Assembly (NCBI GenBank): GCA_035514535.1
Contig: DATKAZ010000042.1
Span: 28,916-92,915 of the forward strand
Length of the DNA: 64,000 bases
Direction of reading: 5' to 3'
Source: XN24 sp035514535
Lineage (GTDB): Bacteria > Pseudomonadota > Gammaproteobacteria > Steroidobacterales > XN24
A program made the position numbers and the translations under genes. This document shows positions 31,522-39,545 of the stretch, piece after piece (position 1 is the stretch's first letter; each line of letters starts with the position of its first letter). The notes beneath the pieces are model-generated. The model saw only the letters and a program-made list of their open reading frames with translations, ran no database searches and was not told the DNA's origin.

Positions 31522-34500
31522 ATGGACCGTACCTGGAAGCACCTGCCCCTGCCCGTAGCGGCCGCCCGCCCGCTGAGCTGGGGGCAACTGTACGGCGCCG
31601 CCCCGGCATTGGCGATCGCCGAGGCGGCTGTACGCCATGCCGGCCCGGTGCTCGTGCTGGCCGGGTCGCCGCGCCAGGCCGACCAGCTGGCGGCGGAAAT
31701 CGCCTTCTTTGGCGGCGCGCCGCTCGAGGTCCTCCTCTTGCCGGATGCCGAGACGCTGCCCTGGGACGCGTTCTCCCCTCATCCCGACATCACGTCGCGG
31801 CGACTCGCGACGCTCTCCCGGCTGCCTTCCCTGGCACGTGGCGTGGTCGTGACCGCGACCCAGACCCTGCTGCAGCGCCTGCCGCCGCCCGCGTGGACGG
31901 CCATGCAGGGCCTCGACATCGCGGCGGGCGACCGCCTCGATCCGGTCCGCCTGCGGCGGCAGCTGCAGGACGCCGGCTACCTGGCCGTGCCGCAGGTCAC
32001 CGAGCACGGCGAGTTCGCGCTGCGCGGGTCGCTGCTGGATCTCTACCCGATGGGCAGCGAGCTGCCCTACCGGATCGACTTGTTCGACGATGTCGTGGAC
32101 TCGATCCGGCAATTCGACCCCGGCACGCAGCGCTCGCTCGACCGGCTGGAGCGTATTCGCCTGCTGCCGGGGCGCGAGTACCCGTTCGCGGAAGACGCGA
32201 TTCGCGCATTCCGCGCCCGGTTTCGCGAGCGCTTCCCGGGGGATCCGTCGCGCGTCGGCATCTACCGTGATCTCGGCGACGGCATCGCTTCGGGCGGGCT
32301 GGAGTATTACCTCCCGCTGTTCTTCGAGGACGTTGCCGATCTCGCCGACTACCTGCCGGACGGCACGCTGCTCGTCGAGGCGGAGCCGGCCGCTGCTGCC
32401 CTGGAGCAGGCGTGGGCGGGCGTGCTGGAGCGCCATGGCCAGCTTGCACACGACATCGAGCGACCGATTCTCGACCCGGAGGAGGTGTTCGCTTCGCCGC
32501 CGGTGCTGGCGAGCCGCCTGGCGCAGTTTCCGACGGTCCGGCTGGCGCCCTTCAAGCAGCTGGGGGACGGTGCCGATCTCGGCGCGGCCGCCCCGCCCGC
32601 GCTGAAACTCAATCCGCGCGCACCGGAGCCGGCGGCGGCGCTGCTCGATTTCCTGCTCGAGTTCGAGGGCCGCGTGCTGTTCACCGCCGAATCGCCCGGC
32701 AGGCGCGAGGTGCTCAGGGGCTTGCTTGCCGGTCGGGGGATCGCCACCACATCGGTCTCCGGCTGGCCGAGCTTCCTGGCCGGTACGGAGCCGCGAGGCC
32801 TCGCCGTGGCGCCGCTGGAGGACGGCCTGTTGCTGCCCGCGGCCGGCCTCGCCGTCATCGCCGAGACGCAGTTGTTCGGCGAGCGCGCGCGGCAGCGCAC
32901 GCGACGCCGGCGCGGCGCGCGCGATCCCGAGGCCGTCATTCGCGAGCTTGCGGACCTGCACGCGGGGGCGCCCGTCGTGCATGCCGAGTACGGCGTCGGC
33001 CGCTACCTCGGGCTGGACACCCTCGAGGTGCAGGGCAGGAGCGGCGAGTTCCTTACGCTCGAGTATGCGGGCGGCGACAAGCTCTATGTACCCGTACAAT
33101 CGCTGGACCTGATCAGCCGCTACACCGGCGCCTCGCCCGAGTCGGCGCCGCTGCACCGCCTCGGCGGCGACCAGTGGCAGAAGGCGCGTCGCCGTGCCGC
33201 CGAGAAAGTCCGCGACGTGGCGGTCGAGCTGCTCGACCTGCATGCACGGCGAGCGGCGCGCCAGGGGCACGGCTTCGCGCTGCCGGAGCAGGACTACGCG
33301 GCGTTTCGCGATGGCTTCCCGTTCGACGAGACACCTGATCAGCGCGTTGCGATCGAGCAGGTCATCGAGGACATGACCACGGCGCAGCCCATGGATCGCG
33401 TCATCTGCGGCGATGTCGGCTTCGGCAAGACCGAGGTGGCGCTGCGCGCGGCCTTCGTCGCCGTGCAGGACGGCCGCCAGGTCGCCATGCTCGTGCCGAC
33501 CACGCTGCTGGCACAACAGCACTTCCAGACTTTCTCCGATCGTTTTGCGGATTGGCCGATCCGGATCGAGGCGTTGTCGCGGTTCCGCTCCCGGAAAGAC
33601 GTGCAGGGCATCCTCGACGGCTTGCAGTCAGGCACCGTGGACATCGTCATCGGCACCCACAAGCTGCTGCAGCACACCGTCCACTTCAGAAATCTCGGCC
33701 TCGTCATCATCGACGAGGAGCATCGCTTCGGAGTACGCGACAAGGAGCGCCTCAAGGCGATGCGCGCCGAGGTCGACGTGCTCACCCTGACCGCGACGCC
33801 GATCCCGCGGACAATGAACATGGCTCTGGGCGGGCTGCGCGACCTGTCGATGATCACTACCCCCCCGACCGAACGGCTCGCGGTGAAGACCTTCGTCACG
33901 GAATGGAACGACGGCCTGGTCCGCGAGGCGTGCCTGCGCGAGATCAGGCGCGGCGGCCAGGTCTATTTTCTGCATAACGACGTGCAGACGATCGACGATG
34001 CCGCGGCCAGGCTCGGGGAGCTGGTACCGGAGGCACGCATCCGCGTCGCCCACGGACAGATGCGCGAGCGTGACCTCGAGCAGGTCATGCTCGATTTCTA
34101 CCACCGTCGCTTCAACGTGCTCGTCTGCAGCACGATCATCGAGAGCGGCATCGATATCCCGACGGCCAACACGATCATCGTGCAGCGGGCCGACAAGCTC
34201 GGGCTCGCGCAGCTTCACCAGTTGCGCGGCAGGGTCGGCCGCTCGCATCATCGCGCGTACGCATATCTCGTGACGCCGCCGCGCAATGCGATGACCTCGG
34301 ACGCCGTCAAGCGCCTCGAGGCGGTCGAGTCGCTCGAGGACCTCGGCGCGGGTTTTACGCTCGCGACGCATGATCTCGAGATCCGCGGCGCCGGCGAGCT
34401 GCTGGGCGACGAGCAGAGCGGCCAGATTCACGAGATCGGCTTCAGCATGTACATGGAGATGCTGGAGCGCGCCGTGGCGGCGTTGCGCAGCGGCAAGGAG

Positions 34501-35028
34501 CCCGATCTCGACCGGCCGCTGGATTTCGGTGTCGAAGTCGAGCTCGGTGTCGCCGCCCTGCTGCCGGCCGACTATGTCCCCGATGTGCACCAGCGCCTCG
34601 TGCTGTACAAGCGTATTGCGGGGACGATCGATGCGGATGCGCTGCAGGACCTGCAGGCGGAACTGATCGATCGCTTCGGCTTGTTGCCGCCACAGGCGCA
34701 AACGCTGTTCCTGGTTGCGGCCATACGCCAGCGCGCCGCGCGCCTCGGCATTCGCCGCATCGAGGCCAATGCCGCCGGAGGAAGCCTCCTGTTCCGCGCT
34801 GACACCTGCGTCGAGCCCGCGGCACTGATCAGGCTGATCCAGTCCGATGCCAGGGAGTACCGGCTGGACGGTCAGGACAAACTGCGTTTCAATCTCGACC
34901 TGACCGATCCGGAGCGGCGCTTTGCCACGGTCCACCGCCTGCTCGACGCGCTCGAGCCCGCGCGCGAGCCCGTCCCCTCCGGCCCTCTTCGCAGCGACCG
35001 ACCTGGAACCCGCCAACATGCACATTGA
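31522..35028 (+). CDS. mfd: Transcription-repair coupling factor Mfd
   Basis: Mfd removes RNA polymerase stalled at lesions and recruits UvrA. The 1,168-residue protein has the UvrB-homology module at the N-terminus and the CarD-type RNA-polymerase interaction domain (PVVHAEYGVGRYLGL, about residues 483-497). The RecG-like translocase shows Walker A GDVGFGKTEVA (about residue 630), DEEH near 731 and LRGRVGRSHHRAYAYL. A C-terminal TRCF domain closes it. The ATG at 31522 gives a normal length. Its end overlaps csiV by 11 bp. Confidence 0.98.
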   Translation: MDRTWKHLPLPVAAARPLSWGQLYGAAPALAIAEAAVRHAGPVLVLAGSPRQADQLAAEIAFFGGAPLEVLLLPDAETLPWDAFSPHPDITSRRLATLSRLPSLARGVVVTATQTLLQRLPPPAWTAMQGLDIAAGDRLDPVRLRRQLQDAGYLAVPQVTEHGEFALRGSLLDLYPMGSELPYRIDLFDDVVDSIRQFDPGTQRSLDRLERIRLLPGREYPFAEDAIRAFRARFRERFPGDPSRVGIYRDLGDGIASGGLEYYLPLFFEDVADLADYLPDGTLLVEAEPAAAALEQAWAGVLERHGQLAHDIERPILDPEEVFASPPVLASRLAQFPTVRLAPFKQLGDGADLGAAAPPALKLNPRAPEPAAALLDFLLEFEGRVLFTAESPGRREVLRGLLAGRGIATTSVSGWPSFLAGTEPRGLAVAPLEDGLLLPAAGLAVIAETQLFGERARQRTRRRRGARDPEAVIRELADLHAGAPVVHAEYGVGRYLGLDTLEVQGRSGEFLTLEYAGGDKLYVPVQSLDLISRYTGASPESAPLHRLGGDQWQKARRRAAEKVRDVAVELLDLHARRAARQGHGFALPEQDYAAFRDGFPFDETPDQRVAIEQVIEDMTTAQPMDRVICGDVGFGKTEVALRAAFVAVQDGRQVAMLVPTTLLAQQHFQTFSDRFADWPIRIEALSRFRSRKDVQGILDGLQSGTVDIVIGTHKLLQHTVHFRNLGLVIIDEEHRFGVRDKERLKAMRAEVDVLTLTATPIPRTMNMALGGLRDLSMITTPPTERLAVKTFVTEWNDGLVREACLREIRRGGQVYFLHNDVQTIDDAAARLGELVPEARIRVAHGQMRERDLEQVMLDFYHRRFNVLVCSTIIESGIDIPTANTIIVQRADKLGLAQLHQLRGRVGRSHHRAYAYLVTPPRNAMTSDAVKRLEAVESLEDLGAGFTLATHDLEIRGAGELLGDEQSGQIHEIGFSMYMEMLERAVAALRSGKEPDLDRPLDFGVEVELGVAALLPADYVPDVHQRLVLYKRIAGTIDADALQDLQAELIDRFGLLPPQAQTLFLVAAIRQRAARLGIRRIEANAAGGSLLFRADTCVEPAALIRLIQSDAREYRLDGQDKLRFNLDLTDPERRFATVHRLLDALEPAREPVPSGPLRSDRPGTRQHAH

Positions 35029-35737
35029 TGCGGACCGCAACTTCATACTCCCGGGCGCACCGGGATGCCGCGCCCGGCGGGCCGGCTTGCGGCCACTCGT
35101 GCTGCTGTGTGCGATCGGATCTCTCGGGCTCGGGGCTGCCGGTGCCGCGGCACAGTCAGGCGCGCCCCTTTACCAGGTCGAAGTCGTGATCTTCTCGCAG
35201 CCGGGGGGCACCTCTGCCGAGCTGCCGCCTGCCGGGCGAACGCGGCCGGAGTCGCAGGATGCGGACTTCGAATCCGGCGACGATCCGGACCTGGCAGACC
35301 CGGCCGAGGACCCCTTTGCGGGCCCCGGGTCTACGTTGCCGCTCCTGCCCGAAAGCCTCGCCACGCCGGCGCTGCCGCTGCAGTTGTCGGCGGTGGCGGC
35401 GCGTCTCAATAGCGGCGGTTACCGCCTGCTGTGGCACCAGGGCTGGGTGCAGGCGCCCGTCGCCGGCGCAGCTCTCGACCTGGCGACGCTTGCCGCGCTG
35501 GGCCAGGGGCCCGCGGTGCCCGGACTTTCCGGCACGATCAGCCTGATGGCAGGACGATTCCTCCATCTCGGCGTAGACGTCGAGCTGCAGTCAGGCGCCA
35601 GTCCGGAGGCGGAGCTGCGCCAGCGCCACAGGATCCGCCCGGGGGTCGAGCATTATTTCGACGGCCCGCACATCGGCATCGTTGCGGTGGTCAGGCGGGT
35701 CACGGACGAGTCCGGCGACGGTCAGTCTGCGCCGTAG
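35018..35737 (+). CDS. csiV: CsiV-like periplasmic peptidoglycan-associated protein
   Basis: A 239-residue exported protein with an N-terminal hydrophobic signal (LVLLCAIGSLGLGAAGAAAQ). The family strand YQVEVVIFSQ follows near residue 52, then an acidic, proline-rich linker. The C-terminal domain carries LNSGGYRLLWHQGWVQ and the ending IGIVAVVRRV. CsiV in Vibrio supports the LpoA-PBP1A cell-wall synthase. Position directly after mfd is the usual place for this family. The start overlaps mfd, and the end overlaps the PAS gene tail to tail by 16 bp. Confidence 0.8.
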   Translation: MHIDADRNFILPGAPGCRARRAGLRPLVLLCAIGSLGLGAAGAAAQSGAPLYQVEVVIFSQPGGTSAELPPAGRTRPESQDADFESGDDPDLADPAEDPFAGPGSTLPLLPESLATPALPLQLSAVAARLNSGGYRLLWHQGWVQAPVAGAALDLATLAALGQGPAVPGLSGTISLMAGRFLHLGVDVELQSGASPEAELRQRHRIRPGVEHYFDGPHIGIVAVVRRVTDESGDGQSAP

Positions 35738-36696
35738 TCCCTGACTATCACCTGCTCGATGCCCGCACTCTGGGCTGCCGCCAGGATATCGCGCGCCTCC
35801 GCCAGCAATCCGCGCCAGTCCGGGGCACGACCCGGCTTCACCATCAGCACGGCAGCGCTGAGCGTCACGTTGCGTCCCAGCGGCGCATGCGGGTTGCGGA
35901 TCGCCAGCGCCCGGATCCGGTCGCACACGCGGCGCGCATGCGGCTCGAGCGTGTCCTGCTCCATGCCCGTGCCAAGCGCCGCGAACTGCGCTTCGCCGAG
36001 GCGCGCGGCCACGTCGCTCGAGCGCCGGAACGCGGCCCCGATGCCCCGCGCCACCATGCGCAGGCATGAATCGCCTGCGATGCGTCCGAAGGTTTGCAGG
36101 TAGGCATCGAAGTAATCGGGGGCGAACAGGAACAACACGAGCGTCCGCCGGTCGCGCGCGCAGGAAAACCAGGCCAGCTCCAGCGCAATCTCGAAGCTGC
36201 GCTCGTTCTGCAGTCCGGTCAACCGGTCGATCGGATCGACCTCCTCGAGCCGCCGCTGAGCGACGTCGAGCTCGTCCGCGCGCCGCCCCAGGATGATTTC
36301 CATTTCGCGTTGCGTGGTAACGTCACGCGCATAGCCGAGCCACCACAGTGCACCGTCGGCGTCCCTCCATGGTTCGATGCGCAGCTGGTTCCAGTAAAGC
36401 GACCCGTCGGGCCGGTAGTTCCTGAGCAAGACGTTGCAGCTGCGCTCCGCCGCCACGGCCTCGCGCAGCTCGGCAAGCGCCGGCTGGTCGCGGTCGCCAC
36501 CTTGCAGCACCCGCAGGTTACGGCCCAGCAGTTCCGCCGCCCGGAAGCCAGTCATCTCCTCGAACGCCCGATTCACCCACGCGACCGGAGTTTCCGGATC
36601 CTGGCCCGCTGCGACGACGATACCCTCGCCGGCTGTCTCCAGTGCGTCAAGCAGGAGTCCTTCCGGCAGGCTGTCCCACTTCGTCGCGCTGCTCAT
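35722..36696 (-). CDS. PAS (LOV-like) sensor fused to a degenerate GGDEF domain
   Basis: A 324-residue cytoplasmic protein. Residues 15-130 form a PAS domain with LOV-type hallmarks (GRNLRVLQG, NYRPDGSLYWNQLRI, GYARDVT), but the photoactive cysteine of GxNCRFLQ is Leu61. A short coiled linker leads to a GGDEF domain (DRLTGLQNERSF, then RLGEAQFAAL). There GGDEF has become GEAQF (residues 234-238), so cyclase activity is unlikely. It may sense a ligand and act as a non-catalytic c-di-GMP or GTP-responsive regulator. It is the last gene of the train and overlaps the MTI phosphorylase gene (ATGA). Confidence 0.85.
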   Translation of the reverse strand: MSSATKWDSLPEGLLLDALETAGEGIVVAAGQDPETPVAWVNRAFEEMTGFRAAELLGRNLRVLQGGDRDQPALAELREAVAAERSCNVLLRNYRPDGSLYWNQLRIEPWRDADGALWWLGYARDVTTQREMEIILGRRADELDVAQRRLEEVDPIDRLTGLQNERSFEIALELAWFSCARDRRTLVLFLFAPDYFDAYLQTFGRIAGDSCLRMVARGIGAAFRRSSDVAARLGEAQFAALGTGMEQDTLEPHARRVCDRIRALAIRNPHAPLGRNVTLSAAVLMVKPGRAPDWRGLLAEARDILAAAQSAGIEQVIVRDYGAD

Positions 36697-37430
36697 GCGC
36701 TGCCCGGAGCGGCGATGACGGCATGCAGGAGGCGCCGCGCCGCGACCATGCCCTGCTCGACCCAGCGCGCCAGCTCGCCGTGGATATCGCTGCCGCGCCC
36801 GGCCGCGCGATTGACGATCACGGCGCAGCACGCGTACTCGAGCCCGAGTTCCCGGGCGAGCCCGGCCTCGGGCATCCCGGTCATGCCGACGACGTGGCAA
36901 CCGTCGCGCGCGAGCCGGTCGACCTCCGCGGCCGTCTCGAGGCGCGGCCCCTGGGTGACCGCGTAAACGCCGCCGTCGCGCACGGCGAGACCGGCGCGCG
37001 CGGCCGCGGCCAGCAACTCCGCCCGCATCGACCGGCTGTACGGCGTCGTGAAATCCACGTGTCGCAACGGCTGCCCACCTGCCCCGCAGAAACTGTGTGC
37101 ACGCCCCCAGCTGTAGTCGATGAGCTGGTCAGGCACGGCCAGCATACCGGGTGCAAACTCGTCGTTGATACCGCCGACCGCATTGACGGCGATCACCCGG
37201 TCCACGCCTGCCTCGCGCAGCGCCCAGATATTGGCCCGGTAGTTGACCTCGTGGGGTGCGATTGCAAGCTCGCCGCCGTGGCGCGCAAGGAACGTCACCT
37301 CGTGTCCCGCGAGCCTGCCGCATAACAACGGCGCCGACGGATCGCCCCACGGCGTGCTGACGGCCTGGCGCAACTCGACATCCATGCCGTCGAGACTGTC
37401 GAGACCCGTTCCGCCGATGATCCCCAGCAT
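36693..37430 (-). CDS. S-methyl-5'-thioinosine phosphorylase (MTAP/PNP family)
   Basis: It cleaves methylthio-purine nucleosides with phosphate in polyamine-derived thionucleoside salvage. The 245-residue protein has LGIIGGTGLDSL, AVNAVGGI, FTTPYS and VGMTGMPEAGLARELGL. Where MTAP enzymes use aspartate to bind adenine, this protein has asparagine (VIVNRAAG), as in 6-oxopurine phosphorylases. That favours thioinosine over thioadenosine, as known for the Pseudomonas enzyme. The neighbouring hpt product would recycle the released hypoxanthine. Two bp separate it from hpt. Confidence 0.85.
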   Translation of the reverse strand: MLGIIGGTGLDSLDGMDVELRQAVSTPWGDPSAPLLCGRLAGHEVTFLARHGGELAIAPHEVNYRANIWALREAGVDRVIAVNAVGGINDEFAPGMLAVPDQLIDYSWGRAHSFCGAGGQPLRHVDFTTPYSRSMRAELLAAAARAGLAVRDGGVYAVTQGPRLETAAEVDRLARDGCHVVGMTGMPEAGLARELGLEYACCAVIVNRAAGRGSDIHGELARWVEQGMVAARRLLHAVIAAPGSA

Positions 37431-37432
37431 GC

Positions 37433-37993
37433 TCACCCGCGATCGTCCTCTCCGGCCAGCGCGTAGATGGCCGCATGTTGCCTGTGGTGCTCGTGATAAT
37501 CCATGCCGCAGCCGAAGAGATAACGGTCTTCTACGCGCAGACCGGTGTAATCGGCCTGCAGTCCGGCGACGCGTCGCTGGTGCATTTTCTCGACCAGCAC
37601 CGCGCTGCGCACCTCCAGCGCGCCGCGTGCCCGGCAGTCCGCGAGGATCGCGGCGAGCGTGTGCCCTTCGTCGAGGATGTCGTCGACTACCAGCACGACG
37701 CGCCCGGCGAGCGGCGCTCGCGGCCGTGCAATCCAGTCGATGGCCGGGCCGCCGCGGGTGCCGCCGCGATAGCGGGTCGCATGGACGTAATCGAGCTGCA
37801 GCGGAAACGCCAGGCGCTGCAGCAGCCACGCGGTCGGCACCAGGCCGCCGAGCATGACCGCCAGCACGAGCGGATCGCGATCGGCGAGCTCGCGCCCGAT
37901 CTCTTGCGCCATCCGGTCCAGCGCCTGTTCCACGGCCGCCTTGTCTGCCAGCTTCGCGGCCCGCCCCAGGACGGCATCGAAGTCCTGTTTCAT
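37433..37993 (-). CDS. hpt: Hypoxanthine-guanine phosphoribosyltransferase
   Basis: A 186-residue type I phosphoribosyltransferase converting hypoxanthine or guanine with PRPP to the nucleotide. The PRPP motif VVLVVDDILDEGHTL lies near residues 97-111. PPi-loop residues AVMLGGLVPT and the hood segment DYTGLRVEDRYLFGCGMDY are typical of bacterial HPRT. It shares one base (TGATG) with the nagZ stop. It is well placed to use hypoxanthine from the adjacent MTI phosphorylase. Confidence 0.93.
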   Translation of the reverse strand: MKQDFDAVLGRAAKLADKAAVEQALDRMAQEIGRELADRDPLVLAVMLGGLVPTAWLLQRLAFPLQLDYVHATRYRGGTRGGPAIDWIARPRAPLAGRVVLVVDDILDEGHTLAAILADCRARGALEVRSAVLVEKMHQRRVAGLQADYTGLRVEDRYLFGCGMDYHEHHRQHAAIYALAGEDDRG

Positions 37994-39039
37994 CAGTCGC
38001 CCTCCAGCACCAGCCGCGGGCGCTCGGTTTCGAATTCCTGGACCCGCGCCACGGCTTGCCGCCACTCGGGCGACTCGCGCAGCATTTCACCGGGAGCGCC
38101 GCGCCCGCGCAGCCGCGCGAGGCGCAACTGCTTCGCCGGCTCGCACCAGTCGCCCAGCGCCTCGACGACGGCGATCGCCGCCGGCCGATCGTTGCACACC
38201 AGCACGACGTCGCAACCTGCGTCCAGCGCCAGCAGGGCGCGATCCTGCGGGGACCCCGCGAACGCTGCGCCCGCCATCGACAGGTCGTCGGAGAAGATCG
38301 CCCCCTGGAAACGCAGCCGGATCCGTAACTCCGTGCCGAGCCACCAGCGCGAGAATCCCGCCGGCATCCGGTCGAGCCTCGAGTAGACGACATGTGCCGC
38401 CATGACGCCGGCGAGGCCCTCTGCCACGAGCGCGTCGTAGGGCCGCATGTCGTCGAGGAGGTCGGCATAAGGGCGCCGGTCCTCGGGCAGCGCGTGGTGG
38501 GAATCGGCGATCACTCCGCCGTGCCCCGGGAAGTGTTTGCCGACCGCGGCCATGCCCGCGTGGCGCATGCCCGCAGCATAGCGGCCGGCGAGGCGCGCCA
38601 CGATCTCCGGATCCCGGTGAAACGCGCGGTCGCCGATCACCTCGCTGAGCCCGTGGTCGAGGTCCAGCACCGGCGCAAAACTCAGGTCGACGCCGAGCGC
38701 GCGCAGTTCCGCTGCCATCAGCCAGCCGCAGGTCTCCGCCAGCTGCATTGCGCGGTCGCGCTCGAGATCGTAATGGCGGCCGATCAGGTGCGCGGCGGGC
38801 AGCGGCGTGAAACCGGCGCGGAAACGCTGCACCCGGCCGCCCTCCTGGTCCACCGCGATGACGAGTTCCGGCCGCCGGAGGGCGTGAATCTCGCTAGTGA
38901 GGCGGCATAGTTGCTGCGGCGATTCGAAGTTGCGCGTGAACAGGATGACGCCGCCGACGTTCGGATGCCGCAGCAGTTCCCGGTCCTCCGGCGCCAGGGT
39001 TGTCCCTTCGATGTCCAGCATGACCGGTCCGAGCGTCAT
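37993..39039 (-). CDS. nagZ: Beta-N-acetylglucosaminidase NagZ
   Basis: NagZ removes GlcNAc from anhydro-muropeptides in the cytoplasm during cell-wall recycling and so controls AmpC-inducing signals. The 348-residue GH3 enzyme shows the family motif KHFPGHGGVIADSHH with the catalytic His-Asp pair, plus AVDQEGGRVQRF and the catalytic Asp in IFSDDLSM. There is no signal peptide, as expected. It overlaps the L,D-transpeptidase gene (ATGA) and touches hpt. Confidence 0.96.
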   Translation of the reverse strand: MTLGPVMLDIEGTTLAPEDRELLRHPNVGGVILFTRNFESPQQLCRLTSEIHALRRPELVIAVDQEGGRVQRFRAGFTPLPAAHLIGRHYDLERDRAMQLAETCGWLMAAELRALGVDLSFAPVLDLDHGLSEVIGDRAFHRDPEIVARLAGRYAAGMRHAGMAAVGKHFPGHGGVIADSHHALPEDRRPYADLLDDMRPYDALVAEGLAGVMAAHVVYSRLDRMPAGFSRWWLGTELRIRLRFQGAIFSDDLSMAGAAFAGSPQDRALLALDAGCDVVLVCNDRPAAIAVVEALGDWCEPAKQLRLARLRGRGAPGEMLRESPEWRQAVARVQEFETERPRLVLEGD

Positions 39040-39536
39040 GGCTGAGCGCCTTCCATGATCAGCACCTCGGTCCCGACCGGCGCGAGGTCGAACAGTTCGA
39101 TCACGTCCTCGTTGCGCATCCTGACACACCCGTGCGAGGACGGCGCGCCGAGCGATTCGACATCCGGTGTGCCGTGGATGTAGATGTAGCGCCGCATCGT
39201 GTCAACTGCGCCAAGACGGTTCCGACCGGGTTCGAGCCCGCTGAGCCAGAGAATTCGCGTCAGGATCCAGTCCCGGCCGGGGTCCGCCCGGGACAACTCC
39301 GGCGACCAGGTCTCGCCGGTGGGTCGCCGCCCGACCAGCACCGCGCCGACAGGCAGGCCCGCGCCGATGCGCGCGCGGATCACGTGGCGCCCGCGCGGCG
39401 TCTGCTCGCTGCCGCGCAACTCGCCCGCGCCGCGTCGTGCTGTCGAGACACTCCAGTGTCGCGGCGGCAGGTCGGGACGAAACAGCGTGAGGCGCTGTCC
39501 GGCGAGATCTATTGCGATGCGCACGCGCGATTCCAC
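39036..39536 (-). CDS. YkuD-domain L,D-transpeptidase without signal peptide
   Basis: A 166-residue single-domain YkuD protein. The catalytic motif is IHGTPDVESLGAPSSHGCVRM around residues 119-139. The N-terminus (MESRVRIAIDLAGQRLTLF) leads straight into the domain, with no signal peptide or transmembrane anchor, which is odd for a periplasmic enzyme. The start is GTG at 39536. An upstream start is limited by rlmD, which ends 9 bp away. It overlaps nagZ (ATGA), suggesting a shared role in peptidoglycan. A cytoplasmic recycling or novel transacylase role is possible. Confidence 0.85.
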   Translation of the reverse strand: MESRVRIAIDLAGQRLTLFRPDLPPRHWSVSTARRGAGELRGSEQTPRGRHVIRARIGAGLPVGAVLVGRRPTGETWSPELSRADPGRDWILTRILWLSGLEPGRNRLGAVDTMRRYIYIHGTPDVESLGAPSSHGCVRMRNEDVIELFDLAPVGTEVLIMEGAQP

Positions 39537-39545
39537 GCGGTCACC

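Noticed and set aside
31348..33522. 724-residue minus-strand frame opposite mfd
   Set aside because: The plus strand encodes full-length Mfd with all motifs, and the antisense frame has low-complexity composition and no domain.
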